Part shown: positions 46,338 through 55,706 of the stretch, one piece after another
Numbering within the stretch: the first letter of the stretch is position 1
Layout: every line of letters begins with the position of its first letter
DNA from: Corynebacterium lipophiloflavum DSM 44291
GTDB taxonomy: Bacteria > Actinomycetota > Actinomycetes > Mycobacteriales > Mycobacteriaceae
Assembly: GCF_000159635.1 (NCBI RefSeq)
Contig: NZ_GG667194.1
Span: 43,892-107,891, forward strand
Length of the DNA stretch: 64,000 nucleotides
Reading direction: 5' to 3'
Program-made: the position numbers and the translations under genes
The notes under the pieces: generated by a model
What the model saw: the letters and a program-made list of their open reading frames with translations, nothing else
Told to the model about the DNA's origin: nothing
Database searches by the model: none

Positions 46338-48344
46338 ATGCGGTTTCGCTCCGTAACCACTTCCCTCGCCGCAGTGTCGGTCAGCGCCCTCGCGCTGGCC
46401 GGCCTGCCGCTCGCCTCGGCACAGACCGTCAGCGAGTTCACCGTCTCCAATATCACCGACTTCCACGGCCGCTGGGAGCAAAAGCTCGACGCGAAGGACC
46501 CGAACAAGTCGATCCCTGGCGCCGTGGCGCTCAAGTGCGCCGTCGACGAGGCTGCTGCGGGCCGCGCGCACGCGTTCACGTCCTCGGGCGACCTCATCGG
46601 TGCTTCCCCGTTTGCCTCAATGATTTTGGACGACCAGCCGACGATCGACATCATGAACCTCATGGGTCTCGACGTCTCGGCAGTGGGCAACCACGAGTTC
46701 GACAAGGGCGCGAAGGATTTTACAACGCGCGTCGTCCCTGAGGCTAACTGGACCTACCTCGCCGCCGGCGCCGACGGCCTCGACCGGTCGACGGGCGTGA
46801 AGGACTACGAGATCATGGACCTCGACGGCGTCAAGGTCGCCTTCATCGGCTCCGTTACCGACGACATGCCCAACCTGGTCAGCCCGGCCGGCATCGCAGG
46901 CATCACCTGGGAGAACCCGGTCAGCGCCATCAACATGCGCGCAAAGGCGCTGACTGACTCAGGCGAGGCCGATGTCGTCATCGCCCTGCCGCACGAGGGC
47001 AACATCGATCCCAGCGCGTGGTCGGACAACGTCGACGCTGTGTTCATGGGCCACACCCACCAGTACGTCGATCCGACCGGCGATTCCCCCCTCATCATTC
47101 AGGCCGCGCAGTACTCCCAGGGCCTGGCTAACGTGAACTTCACCTACGATCCCTCTACCGACACCCTCACGGTGGAAAAGGCCGAGCTGCTGCGTCCGGC
47201 GGACATCGTGGCCTGCGACACCCCGAACGCAGAGATCCAGGCCGTGATCGACGCCGCGAAGGCCGCGGCCGATGCCGCAGGAGCCGAGGTCATCGGCACC
47301 CTGAATAGCCCCCTGTACCGCGGTGCGAACGCCGGAGCCGATTCCGGTTCCAACCGCGGCGTCGAATCCCAGCTCAACAACCTGCTCGCCAACGTGGCCA
47401 AGTGGGGAGTCGCCAACAACAGCGAAGTCAATCCCGACATCGCTGTGATGAACGCAGGCGGCGTGCGCGCCGACCTCGAGGCCGGCGAGGTGACCTACGC
47501 CGATGCCTTCGCTGTCCAGCCCTTCGGCAACGAGATCACCTACACCACCCTCAAGGGCGCAGATTTCAAGGCCGCCCTGGAGCAGCAGTGGAAAGAGGCC
47601 GCTGAAGGATCCCGCCCCATGCTTTCCCTGGGTGTGTCCGACAACGTCTCCTACACCTACGACCCGACCCGTGCTCAGGGCGAGCGCATCACGAGCGTGC
47701 TTATCGATGGCCAGCCGCTCGACCCCGACAAGGATTACGTCGTCGCAGGCTCCACCTTCTTGCTCACCGGCGGTGACGGTTTCACCGCACTCGCCCAGGG
47801 AACCCCGTTGGCGCAGCTCGGCTACTTGGACATCCAGGCGTTCACTGAGTACTTGGACTCCTACCTCGGTGACGGCGACGCACCCGCCCCGCGTACCGGT
47901 CAGTCGAACGTCGGCGTCCACATCGACGCTCCGCTTGTCGCCGGCGAAGCCGCAACGATCGACCTGACCTCTTTGGTCTACACCTTGGGCGAGACAGCCA
48001 AGACGGTCACCATCGAGCTCGGGGACCTGAAGTACACCTCCGATATCGACTACGACTTCGGCCCCGCCAACTATAACGAGGCCGGTAAGGCGAGCCTGAC
48101 CTTCGGCATCCCGAAGGAATTTGCCGGCAATTACAGCCTGCGCATCACCACCGACGCCGGCACTGACGTCACTGTGCCCGTTACCGTTGAAGGGGCCGCT
48201 GCGGAGACCCAAAACGGTGGTTCCTCCTTCGGCGCGCTGGCCGTGTTTGTCGCCATTATCGCCGGAATCGCGGCGGTTGTCGGTGGCTTCCTGCCGCAGA
48301 TCCTCGATCTGCTGCGCAACGCAGTGCCTGGGCTGCAGATCTAG
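46338..48344 (+). CDS. Exported 5'-nucleotidase/UshA-family phosphoesterase
   Basis: 668 residues. Signal peptide ending near LPLASAQ. Metallophosphoesterase motifs NITDFHGR, SGDLI, GNHEFD and GHTHQY are intact, followed by the nucleotidase C-terminal domain (NAGGVRADLEAGEVTY). A final hydrophobic helix (ALAVFVAIIAGIAAVVGGFL) and short tail anchor it to the membrane; there is no LPxTG. It probably frees nucleosides and phosphate outside the cell. ATG 46338 has GAAAGGA upstream. Confidence 0.93.
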   Translation: MRFRSVTTSLAAVSVSALALAGLPLASAQTVSEFTVSNITDFHGRWEQKLDAKDPNKSIPGAVALKCAVDEAAAGRAHAFTSSGDLIGASPFASMILDDQPTIDIMNLMGLDVSAVGNHEFDKGAKDFTTRVVPEANWTYLAAGADGLDRSTGVKDYEIMDLDGVKVAFIGSVTDDMPNLVSPAGIAGITWENPVSAINMRAKALTDSGEADVVIALPHEGNIDPSAWSDNVDAVFMGHTHQYVDPTGDSPLIIQAAQYSQGLANVNFTYDPSTDTLTVEKAELLRPADIVACDTPNAEIQAVIDAAKAAADAAGAEVIGTLNSPLYRGANAGADSGSNRGVESQLNNLLANVAKWGVANNSEVNPDIAVMNAGGVRADLEAGEVTYADAFAVQPFGNEITYTTLKGADFKAALEQQWKEAAEGSRPMLSLGVSDNVSYTYDPTRAQGERITSVLIDGQPLDPDKDYVVAGSTFLLTGGDGFTALAQGTPLAQLGYLDIQAFTEYLDSYLGDGDAPAPRTGQSNVGVHIDAPLVAGEAATIDLTSLVYTLGETAKTVTIELGDLKYTSDIDYDFGPANYNEAGKASLTFGIPKEFAGNYSLRITTDAGTDVTVPVTVEGAAAETQNGGSSFGALAVFVAIIAGIAAVVGGFLPQILDLLRNAVPGLQI

Positions 48345-48365
48345 GGCCCAGTAATCCACCGGGCG

Positions 48366-48371
48366 TAGAGT
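48366..48371 (+). promoter_or_regulatory. -10 hexamer TAGAGT, leaderless start of MFS gene
   Basis: TAGAGT ends 7 nt before the GTG at 48379; no ribosome binding site. Confidence 0.5.
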
Positions 48372-48378
48372 AAGCGCC

Positions 48379-49755
48379 GTGCCCAACAAGACTTCTCCCT
48401 GGCCGGCGCTGTGGACCATGATGATCGGGTTCTTCATGATCCTGGTCGACTCCACCATCGTCTCGGTCGCGATCCCAGCGATCACCGACGCGTTCGGCGC
48501 CGGTTACAACCAGGTCATCTGGGTCAACAGCGCCTACCTTCTCGCGTATGCGGTACCGCTGTTGATCACAGGCCGCCTCGGTGATCGTTTCGGCCCCCGC
48601 AGGCTCTACATCGGGGGCCTCGCCCTATTCACGATCTCATCCTTCGCCTGCGCCCTAGCGGGCAGCATTGAAGCGCTCATCGTCGCGCGCGCTTTCCAGG
48701 GACTCGGTGGGGCTATCGCCACCCCCCAGACGATGAGTGTGATGATCCGCACGTTCTCCCCCCGCGAGCGCGGCGGCGCGATGGGCGTGTGGGGCGCGAC
48801 CGCCGGCGTTGCCACGATCACCGGCCCGCTCGTGGGCGGCTTGCTTGTCGACGCCGCCGGTTGGCCGTGGATCTTCTTCGTCAACGTCCCCGTGGGCGTG
48901 GTCGGACTCGCCCTAGCGTGGCGCTTTGTCCCGGTGCTCGAGAACACGGCCCGCAGCCTCGACTGGACCGGGGTAATCATTAGCGCCGTGGGCATGTTCT
49001 GCCTCATCTTCGGCATTCAGGAAATCCAGCGCATCTCCTGGTCGTGGCTCCTCATCGCGGTCGGGCTCGCCCTCCTTGTAGGCTTCGCCGCCTGGCAAAA
49101 GCGCACGAAAAGCGACCCCCTCGTCCCGCCGGTGCTCTTCAACGACCGCAACTACGCGATTTCGATCCTCGCGATCTTTGCCGTCGGCGCTACCGTGGCC
49201 ACCTACGCCATCCCGTGGATGATCCACGTCCAGCAGGGTGTCGGATACAGCCCAACCCAGGCCGCGCTCCTGGTGCTGCCCGCAGGGGTGATCTCCGGCG
49301 CGCTATCGCCGTACGTCGGCAAGCTCACCAACACGCTGCCGCCGAAGCCGTTCGCCATATCCGGGATGGCCCTGATCGGAATTTCTGTGGTGCTCATGGC
49401 GCTGCTCACCACCACAGAGACCGACCCGCGTTGGATGCTCGCCATCTCGGTAGTGACGGGCCTGGGCAACGCGATGATGTGGGGGCCGCTGTCGATGATT
49501 GCAACGCGCAACCTTGACCCGCAGCTCGCTGGTGCCGGTTCCTCGGTCTACAACACAATGCGCCAGGTGGGGGCCGTGATCGGGTCTGCCGCCGTCGCCG
49601 CGCTCATGGGCGCCCAGGTCGCTCGCCACGATTCCCTATCCGCAGCGATGGGCACCTCTTTGCTGCTGCCCGCGGCCGTCATTCTCCTCGGCGCGGTCAT
49701 CGGCACTGCGTTCGCCCGCACCGAGTCGTGGTCGGGCCCGGAACCGCGCCCCTAA
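48379..49755 (+). CDS. MFS multidrug exporter, EmrB/QacA (DHA2) type
   Basis: 458 residues, about 14 hydrophobic segments. The DHA2 marks are present: LDSTIVSVAIPAI-type motif near residue 23 (here VDSTIVSVAIPAI), GRLGDRFGPRRLY (motif A) and GGAIATPQTMSVM (motif C region). Predicted proton-driven export of drugs or metabolites. Stop codon interlocks with the VOC-like gene (49752-49755). Confidence 0.9.
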   Translation: MPNKTSPWPALWTMMIGFFMILVDSTIVSVAIPAITDAFGAGYNQVIWVNSAYLLAYAVPLLITGRLGDRFGPRRLYIGGLALFTISSFACALAGSIEALIVARAFQGLGGAIATPQTMSVMIRTFSPRERGGAMGVWGATAGVATITGPLVGGLLVDAAGWPWIFFVNVPVGVVGLALAWRFVPVLENTARSLDWTGVIISAVGMFCLIFGIQEIQRISWSWLLIAVGLALLVGFAAWQKRTKSDPLVPPVLFNDRNYAISILAIFAVGATVATYAIPWMIHVQQGVGYSPTQAALLVLPAGVISGALSPYVGKLTNTLPPKPFAISGMALIGISVVLMALLTTTETDPRWMLAISVVTGLGNAMMWGPLSMIATRNLDPQLAGAGSSVYNTMRQVGAVIGSAAVAALMGAQVARHDSLSAAMGTSLLLPAAVILLGAVIGTAFARTESWSGPEPRP

Positions 49756-50168
49756 GCGGTAGCGGAGATGTGCCAGACCATGCCGTAGGCGTCCTCGCAC
49801 TGCCCGTAGTAGTCGCCCCACGGGGCGCGCTCGAAGGGCATGGTCACGCGGCCGCCGTTGCCCGTCAGCGCCTCAATGATGCGGGTGCCATCCTCGACGC
49901 TGTCTGCTTCGTAGACGAAGGAGCAGTCCCCGCGGTTGAGCTTTCCGGAGTTGTCGGAGAGGTCATCGCCTCCGGTGAGGTTGAACGTTCCGGTGAGCTT
50001 GCCGTGTGCGACAGCTTCGCGCGGGGCCGGAAAGGGAAATTCGGCGCCGTTGTCGAGCTGCTCGCCGTAGGTGAGAACCTCGAGCTCACCGCCGAAGATG
50101 GAGTGATAGTAGGCGAACATCTCCGCGGCGTTGCCGTGGAAGGAAATGTAAGGGTAGGTCGCGGTCAT
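49752..50168 (-). CDS. VOC/PhnB-like glyoxalase-fold protein
   Basis: 138 residues with the PhnB-type pattern YPYISFHGNAAEMFAYYHSIFGG and a C-terminal PFERAPWGDYYGQCEDAYGMVWHIS. This subgroup of vicinal-oxygen-chelate proteins has no firm substrate. ATG 50168 is taken as the start; an ATG two codons upstream (50174) is possible. Confidence 0.88.
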   Translation of the reverse strand: MTATYPYISFHGNAAEMFAYYHSIFGGELEVLTYGEQLDNGAEFPFPAPREAVAHGKLTGTFNLTGGDDLSDNSGKLNRGDCSFVYEADSVEDGTRIIEALTGNGGRVTMPFERAPWGDYYGQCEDAYGMVWHISATA

Positions 50169-50335
50169 GAACATGATCTTTGCATAATGGGGCCACCCGT
50201 GCGCGCGCTGACAACAATTTCCCAGAAAGCGAACCGCCTTTCCCTGATCCCCTGCGCCGATCCAACAAGCAAGCTTCAGGGCGCACTAGCCTGGTCACCA
50301 TCCCGGCCCCCACGCCAACCAGCTCAGAAAGGCGG

Positions 50336-50368
50336 ATGTCCCACAATGAGGATCACTGCGCCCGTTGA
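50336..50368 (+). CDS. Candidate 10-residue leader peptide MSHNEDHCAR
   Basis: ATG 50336 stands 3 nt after AGAAAGG and encodes MSHNEDHCAR. Its TGA overlaps the ATG of the next gene (TGATG at 50366-50370). This could couple translation to the methyltransferase-fold gene. It is too short to be certain. Confidence 0.3.
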   Translation: MSHNEDHCAR

Positions 50369-51141
50369 TGCCACGACAATTGCGCGGCACCTGCGCCTAT
50401 CGAGCTGTGGCACGTAAGCCGCGCGCGCCGAAGAAGCGCATCGCGGGCACCTACCGCATCGACACGGGCACAGCGCGCATCAGCGAGGATCCGCTGCGTG
50501 ACGGCGGCTACACGCTCGAGGTCAATGACGTTCCTTCCTCCTACGTCGTGCTCGGCGCAGCCGAGGTGCTCGAGTACGACTACATGGAGTGGATCGCGGG
50601 GCTGATGCGTTACGACGCCCCGTTTACCAGCACCCACCTCGGCGGTGCCGCCTGCGTCCTGGCCTCGCACTTCCAGCAGCGCTGGGGAGGCAGCCATACC
50701 GCCGTGGAGGTCGACGCAGCCCTGGCCAAGCTGGTGCGCTGGGCTTTCGAACCCCGCGCCACGATTGTCGTCGCCGAGGCCCGCGCCTATACCCACGCGC
50801 TAGCCCCGGGTTCGCAGGACGTCATCGTTCGAGACGTCTTCTCCGGCCCGGCAACCCCTCGCCCGCTGACCACGGTGGAGTTCTTTCGGGCGGCCCGGGC
50901 CGCCCTCGCTCCCGGCGGCCTCTATGTCGCCAACCTCGGAGACCTGCCGGGGCTGCCGCACTCGAGCGCGGAGCTCGCCGGGATGTCCGAGGTGTTCGCG
51001 CACGTCGGGGTGGTGTCCACCCCGGACATGCTCTATGGGCGCGCGTACGGCAACATCGTCGTGGCCGGCGCGGACACCGAGCTGCCCGGCGAAAGGCGGG
51101 CCCGTGAGATCGCCCGTGGTGGTGCGGCCCGACGGGACTAG
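50368..51141 (+). CDS. Spermidine-synthase-like methyltransferase-fold protein
   Basis: 257 residues. The SAM-binding core (THLGGAACVLASHF, AVEVDAALAKLVRWAF, VRDVFSGPATPRPLTTVEFF) resembles spermidine synthase family proteins common in actinobacteria, but the polyamine site is not evident, so the substrate is unknown. ATG 50368 overlaps the leader stop; the GTG at 50407 is an alternative start. The 3' end interlocks with the phosphatase gene (CTAG). Confidence 0.82.
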   Translation: MPRQLRGTCAYRAVARKPRAPKKRIAGTYRIDTGTARISEDPLRDGGYTLEVNDVPSSYVVLGAAEVLEYDYMEWIAGLMRYDAPFTSTHLGGAACVLASHFQQRWGGSHTAVEVDAALAKLVRWAFEPRATIVVAEARAYTHALAPGSQDVIVRDVFSGPATPRPLTTVEFFRAARAALAPGGLYVANLGDLPGLPHSSAELAGMSEVFAHVGVVSTPDMLYGRAYGNIVVAGADTELPGERRAREIARGGAARRD

Positions 51142-52523
51142 TTCGCGGGCGTCAATGTGACGTCGTCGACAACCGTGCCGTCAAACGAGTTGATGCTGCG
51201 CACGCGGAGCGTGTCCCCCTCGACCTCGACCGCTGCGTAGTCGGGGGTGTAATCTTGGTTCCACAGGGCGATCGTCGGCTGGTTCAACCCGGCCGCGCGG
51301 GACTGCTCGAGGGTCATCCCGGGGTACTCGTTTCCGTCGTTGCCCTCGAAGTCGTAGAACTTGCCGCCGCCGGCGGTGCTGAAGGTGAGGTAGAGCACCT
51401 CGCCGTCTTCCTTCTGCAACACGTCGCCCGGTGCCGCCAGTGCCTCCGGGACGCGGGGGGTGAGCCCGTTCATTAGGTGCGAGCGGTTGTACATGTGGTC
51501 GTGGCCGTTGAGGACAAGATCCACGCCGACCTCGCTGAAGACCGGGCTGAGGGTCTCGCGCATGCGCACGATGTCCGGATCCGTGTAGCGCCCGCCGTGG
51601 GAGTGGAAGGCGAAGTGGTTGAGCACGATAACCCAGTCCTTGTCGCCGCCGTGGGCCGCGACCGTGTCGCGCACGAACTGTGCCTGCTCGGCCAGGCCCG
51701 CGTCGTCCTTGCGGTTGGAGTTCAGCGCGATGAACAGGGCGTTGTTCTGCTCGAAGAAGTAGTTCGAGGTCTCCCCAAGCTCGTTCGGCAGGTTCCAGTG
51801 CTCCTTGAAGTGCCGGGTGCTAGCACCGCTCGGGTACGTCTCGTGGTTGCCCTCAATCGCCGCGAAGCGGTAGTTGCGCAGCTGCGGGGCCGAGAAGAAC
51901 TCGTTGTACTGGCCGTAGCGGCCGATCAGGTCGCCCCAGCCCTCCACCTGGTCGCCCAGGCTGACAAACAGCGATGCATCGGGGTTGGCCGCTGCTGCGT
52001 TGCCCGCAGTCGTGCGCCACATCGCGCCCTGCTCGGCGACCTTGAGATTGACACCGATCTGGGCGTCGGTCACGGCGACGAACTTCCAGGAATCGTCGCC
52101 GTCGTCGATGGTGAAGCTCTCCGGCGCACTGAAGCCGCCGGCGTCGGAACCGATCTGGTAGGAGTACGTCTCCCCCGGGGTCAGGTCGGACACCTCGGCG
52201 AAGCGGGACAGGTACGCGATGGCGCCGTAATCGGCTTCGCGCCCTGCCACCTCGATGACCGCATCCGGGTTGGACACCGGGTGGATGCGCACAACCTCAT
52301 CACCGGTGTAGGTGGAGCGCCAGGAGAAGTTGACGCTTTTCTCGTCCGCGCCGATGCCGGTGACGGCGCGGAAGATCGGGCCGGACACGGCGCCGGTGTC
52401 GGGGGCGGAGGAGCCCGGGGCTATGGAGGAGCCCGAGGGGCTCGAGCTCATCTGGGCGTTGGCAACGGGGGTCACGGTCAGGCTCAGCGCGACAGCAGCA
52501 GCGGTCAGGGTCTTGCGCATCAT
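51138..52523 (-). CDS. Exported purple-acid-phosphatase-like metallophosphoesterase
   Basis: 461 residues. Signal peptide (ALSLTVTPVANAQ), then an N-terminal fibronectin-III-like domain (SVNFSWRSTYTGDEVVRI) and a calcineurin-type domain with DAQIG, LGDQVEG, GNHETYP, LNHFAFHSHGG and NGHDHMY, the expected metal ligands. It probably hydrolyses phosphate esters outside the cell. The exact start lies at the paired ATG codons 52523/52520, with GAAGG upstream. Confidence 0.92.
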   Translation of the reverse strand: MMRKTLTAAAVALSLTVTPVANAQMSSSPSGSSIAPGSSAPDTGAVSGPIFRAVTGIGADEKSVNFSWRSTYTGDEVVRIHPVSNPDAVIEVAGREADYGAIAYLSRFAEVSDLTPGETYSYQIGSDAGGFSAPESFTIDDGDDSWKFVAVTDAQIGVNLKVAEQGAMWRTTAGNAAAANPDASLFVSLGDQVEGWGDLIGRYGQYNEFFSAPQLRNYRFAAIEGNHETYPSGASTRHFKEHWNLPNELGETSNYFFEQNNALFIALNSNRKDDAGLAEQAQFVRDTVAAHGGDKDWVIVLNHFAFHSHGGRYTDPDIVRMRETLSPVFSEVGVDLVLNGHDHMYNRSHLMNGLTPRVPEALAAPGDVLQKEDGEVLYLTFSTAGGGKFYDFEGNDGNEYPGMTLEQSRAAGLNQPTIALWNQDYTPDYAAVEVEGDTLRVRSINSFDGTVVDDVTLTPAN

Positions 52524-52608
52524 CAACAACCTTCAAGTCGGCGGAAATCTACCTGCCAATAACAGCACGCATTAGTAACCTTTTCATGTACTGCACGTTA
52601 CTGTCTGG

Positions 52609-53661
52609 TTACTTCTCGCCAAGCGCGCGCTTCATTTTCACCACCGCCACCCGCCCCGCGCGGTTCGCCCCGACCGTCGACTGCGACGGCCCGAAACCTA
52701 TCAGGTGCAGCATCGGCTCAGCAGCGACCTGCGTGCCGTCGACCGCCACTCCCCCTCGCTCGTTGACGACGCCGAGCCCAGCGAGATGGCTTAGCGACGG
52801 CCGGAAACCGGTTGCCCAGACAATCGCGTCACACGCGGTTTTTGACCCATCCGCCTCGATCACACCGTCCGGCGCGACACTGCGAAACATCTCCCGGCGC
52901 GTGAGCACACCGCGCTCGCGAGCGGCGATGACGTAAGGGGCATCCTTAGCTATGCCGGTGTACGACACCACGGAGTGCCCCGGCTCGCCGCGGGCGACGC
53001 TTTCGGCCACGCGCGCCTCCACGACGCGGCCGTCGAAACCTCGCGTGAACTGGGGCTGGCGCCGGGTATACCACCTGGTTTCGACGACCCGCGAGATTTC
53101 CTCGAGGTGCTGCAGGGCGGAAATTCCCGCACCGACCACGGCAACGCGCTTCGAGGCGAACTCCTCCGGACCGGCATAGTCTCGGGTGTGGATCTGGCGC
53201 CCCTGAAATTCGCCCTGACCAGGGTAATCAGCGCGCAGCGGGTTCTCCCAGGTACCGGTGGCGTTAATCACGCCGCGCGCGCGGATGCGCCCTGCGGTGG
53301 TGTCCACGAGGAACTCCTGGCCGCTTTTTCGCACGGTGAGCACGCGCACCGGCCGCGCGATGTTCAGGCCCATGCTGCGCTCGAAGTCAGCGAAGTACGC
53401 GGGCACCGCTGTCGAGGCTTTCTCCTTCGGGTCGAGGGTGGGGGCGTCGAAAAGCGGCAAGCCGAAGATGCCGTTGAGCCTGCTCACCGTGAGCGTGTCC
53501 CAGCGCTGCAGCCACGCGCCACCGGGGCTGGGCGAGGCGTCGACCGTGACGTGGTCGATGCCGCGGCGGGCCAGGTGAAAGGTAGCGGACAGGCCCGCCT
53601 GGCCGGCGCCGATGACGGCGACTGTGGTAGCCACCTCCCCGAAGTTTTCGCCTTTACGCAT
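52609..53661 (-). CDS. FAD/NAD(P)-dependent flavoprotein monooxygenase-like
   Basis: 350 residues with two dinucleotide folds: AVIGAGQAGLSATFHLARRG at the N terminus and VAVVGAGISALQHLEEI in the middle, plus the ATG-type motif (DAIVWATGFRPSLSHL). It is closest to small flavin-containing monooxygenase/thioredoxin-reductase-like oxidoreductases; the substrate is unknown. ATG 53661 overlaps the end of the upstream gene by 8 nt; a GTG at 53634 follows GGGGAG and is a second choice. Confidence 0.88.
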   Translation of the reverse strand: MRKGENFGEVATTVAVIGAGQAGLSATFHLARRGIDHVTVDASPSPGGAWLQRWDTLTVSRLNGIFGLPLFDAPTLDPKEKASTAVPAYFADFERSMGLNIARPVRVLTVRKSGQEFLVDTTAGRIRARGVINATGTWENPLRADYPGQGEFQGRQIHTRDYAGPEEFASKRVAVVGAGISALQHLEEISRVVETRWYTRRQPQFTRGFDGRVVEARVAESVARGEPGHSVVSYTGIAKDAPYVIAARERGVLTRREMFRSVAPDGVIEADGSKTACDAIVWATGFRPSLSHLAGLGVVNERGGVAVDGTQVAAEPMLHLIGFGPSQSTVGANRAGRVAVVKMKRALGEK

Positions 53662-54106
53662 CGTCGAAGCGCAGGGAACCCAAAAAAGCGTTGAAATCGC
53701 CGACGAGCTCCCCCGCGTCGCGCGAGGCCGCGGACATGACCACGCACAAGACGCGATCCTCACCCTCGTCGCCTGCGACGGCGTAGAACGCCTGGTGCTG
53801 GGTAAGCTCAAGCTCCCCGAAAGAGGCGGCGACGCTGAAGCTCAGGGTCTGGCGCCCAGCGTCATCAGGACCGTCGGTGACGCGAAAGTTGTGGGATTTC
53901 TCGCGCGTCGCGTGCGCCGACTGCTCCATCACGGTGGACAACGCGGTGCCCGCCGCGACAGGAATCGTCGTGGCGCCGATGTTGGGGCGAAAGGTGTCGA
54001 ACGCCCCGCGGCGGGCGACGATGAAGTCGTATCCGTCGGGGGTTTCGCCGATAAACCAGTCGTCGTTTGGCAGGTCGAAGCGATAGCGGGAAGTCACGCG
54101 GCCCAT
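53654..54106 (-). CDS. Unknown small protein in a four-gene minus-strand cluster
   Basis: 150 residues, no signal peptide, mixed alpha/beta pattern with SRYRFDLPNDDWFIGETPDGYDFIVARR at the start (shown in part) and QTLSFSVAASFGELELTQHQAFY later. The pattern is reminiscent of PsbP/LpqN-like domains but I cannot assign it. It starts 1 nt after the 2H phosphoesterase stop. Confidence 0.7.
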   Translation of the reverse strand: MGRVTSRYRFDLPNDDWFIGETPDGYDFIVARRGAFDTFRPNIGATTIPVAAGTALSTVMEQSAHATREKSHNFRVTDGPDDAGRQTLSFSVAASFGELELTQHQAFYAVAGDEGEDRVLCVVMSAASRDAGELVGDFNAFLGSLRFDDA

Positions 54107-54107
54107 T

Positions 54108-54608
54108 TTAGAGCACGAGTTCCGCCCCGAGCCGCGGCTGATAAAACGCCGCTACCTCGACGGTCAGCGAGCGCAGGTGCGGATTCGTCACCTCCGCGAG
54201 CGCCTCAACGTAGGCGGGCACCATCGCTTTCGGCAGGCGCAGACCCATCGTCAGGTGCGGGATCCAGCGCGGGCCACGCCCGTCGGGGTTCATTGCGCTG
54301 AGGCGCCGAGCGGCGTCGTCAAGCGCATCGGGCGCCTCGAGGAGCCAGGCAACCGTCTGCTTTCTCTTCGTCCCGAAAATGACGGTCCCCGCCCGCTCAA
54401 GACGCGCGGGCAACAGCGGCGGCAGCGCTACCGCCGCCTCCCCGACGACCCTGGTCTGCATAATGTGCGCAAACGTCACCGTCACGTGCGGGCGTTGATG
54501 CTGCAGCGGGAAACCCCGGTGAGCTAACTCCGCGTAGATCTGCACAACCTGCTGCTCGTGCTCGCGGGCAAGGCGCAGCAGGATGTTCTCGGGCGAGGTG
54601 GACTGCAC
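54108..54608 (-). CDS. 2'-5' RNA ligase-like 2H phosphoesterase
   Basis: 166 residues with the two HxTx motifs of the 2H superfamily: HVTVTF (residues 41-46) and HLTMGL (residues 117-122). Members act on 2'-5' or cyclic phosphates in RNA or nucleotides. GTG start 6 nt after the lipase stop. Confidence 0.88.
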   Translation of the reverse strand: MQSTSPENILLRLAREHEQQVVQIYAELAHRGFPLQHQRPHVTVTFAHIMQTRVVGEAAVALPPLLPARLERAGTVIFGTKRKQTVAWLLEAPDALDDAARRLSAMNPDGRGPRWIPHLTMGLRLPKAMVPAYVEALAEVTNPHLRSLTVEVAAFYQPRLGAELVL

Positions 54609-54614
54609 GTTTGA

Positions 54615-55685
54615 CTACTGCAGCTCGGGAACGAACGGCGTCTGATCCTCCAGAGCGCGACGCACCATGTCGCGGTGGCCTTCACCGGTGCGCACCTCGA
54701 AGGTGACGTCGGTGCCCTCATTGGCCTGGAGCTTCTTCGCCGCGGCGCTGATCTGGCTAAAGGTGATGATCTCGTCGTCCTCACTGCTGAAGATGTAGAT
54801 CGAGGTGGTCGGGTGCATGTTCGCCATGGAATTGGACGCGAAGTGCTCCAGCAAAGCCGTGAGCTTCGGCTCGTCGTTCAAAATCCCCTTGCCGGTGACC
54901 TTGTTTTCTTCCTTGAAGGTGGTCAGGCAGACGCGTGAGGCGTAGTCCATGACCTCTTTGCCCTTCTTGCTCAGGAAATCATCGGCTTTGATTCCCTTGT
55001 TGAAGTTCATCGCCCCCTTGATCGCGTAGGACGCGTAGGCGAGGTTCTTCTCGTCGATCGTGGCAACCATCGCCTTCGCCGCAACCCCGGGAACCTTGGT
55101 CGAGGGTACAAAAGTGTCGCCCGGCGCGATCGCCAGCGTCTTTTCCAAGCCCGTGGCGACATCGTCCGCCGAGGCAGCGGCGACGGCTGCAAACCCTCCC
55201 TGGCTCCACCCGGTGTTGTACCAGGAGTCGGCGAAGCCGTACTCTGCGCGGGTGGCACGAACCATCTCGTTGACCGACGAGGCCAGCGAGTGGCGGTCCA
55301 TGTAGGTGCCCTTGCCGGAGGTGCCCAGGCCCTCATAATCCGGCTGGATCACGGCGAAGCCCTTGTCCAGCCACGCCTGCAGGTAGGAATCGACGACCAG
55401 GGTAAACGCCTCGTGGTCGGGGTGGGTGCCGATCGCAGTCGAGGACGCCGCCTCCTTGGTGATGCCCGTGGTGCCGTGGGCGTAGCTCAGCACGGGCCAG
55501 CCTCCTTCCGGCGCCTCCCCCTCGGGGAATGTCACGAGTCCGGTTACCTTGATCGGGCTGCCGTGCGCGTTGCGGGCGCCGTAGGTGACGAGCAGTGTCT
55601 TGGATCCGTTCGGCGCGGAGATGATCTTCTCTGTCTCGAGAACCGCGGAATCTAGCACCGTTCCCACAGCACTTTCGTCGATCAC
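54615..55685 (-). CDS. Secretory-lipase family alpha/beta hydrolase, separated from its signal peptide
   Basis: 356 residues, LIP-type lipase body: VLSYAHGTTGITKEA, nucleophile elbow GWSQGGFA, and a C-terminal EGHRDMVRRAL with the probable catalytic His. No ribosome binding site precedes the GTG at 55685. The same frame continues upstream through SAAAEL to a TGA (55707-55709) and then a signal-peptide-like segment with a good start. The natural protein was probably about 407 residues and exported; see the upstream entry. Confidence 0.8.
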   Translation of the reverse strand: MIDESAVGTVLDSAVLETEKIISAPNGSKTLLVTYGARNAHGSPIKVTGLVTFPEGEAPEGGWPVLSYAHGTTGITKEAASSTAIGTHPDHEAFTLVVDSYLQAWLDKGFAVIQPDYEGLGTSGKGTYMDRHSLASSVNEMVRATRAEYGFADSWYNTGWSQGGFAAVAAASADDVATGLEKTLAIAPGDTFVPSTKVPGVAAKAMVATIDEKNLAYASYAIKGAMNFNKGIKADDFLSKKGKEVMDYASRVCLTTFKEENKVTGKGILNDEPKLTALLEHFASNSMANMHPTTSIYIFSSEDDEIITFSQISAAAKKLQANEGTDVTFEVRTGEGHRDMVRRALEDQTPFVPELQ

Positions 55686-55706
55686 GAGCTCGGCTGCGGC
55701 CGCACT

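Noticed and set aside
46959..48485. 508-codon open frame antisense to the 5'-nucleotidase
   Set aside because: Shadow frame with Gly/Val-rich composition; it also crosses into the MFS gene.
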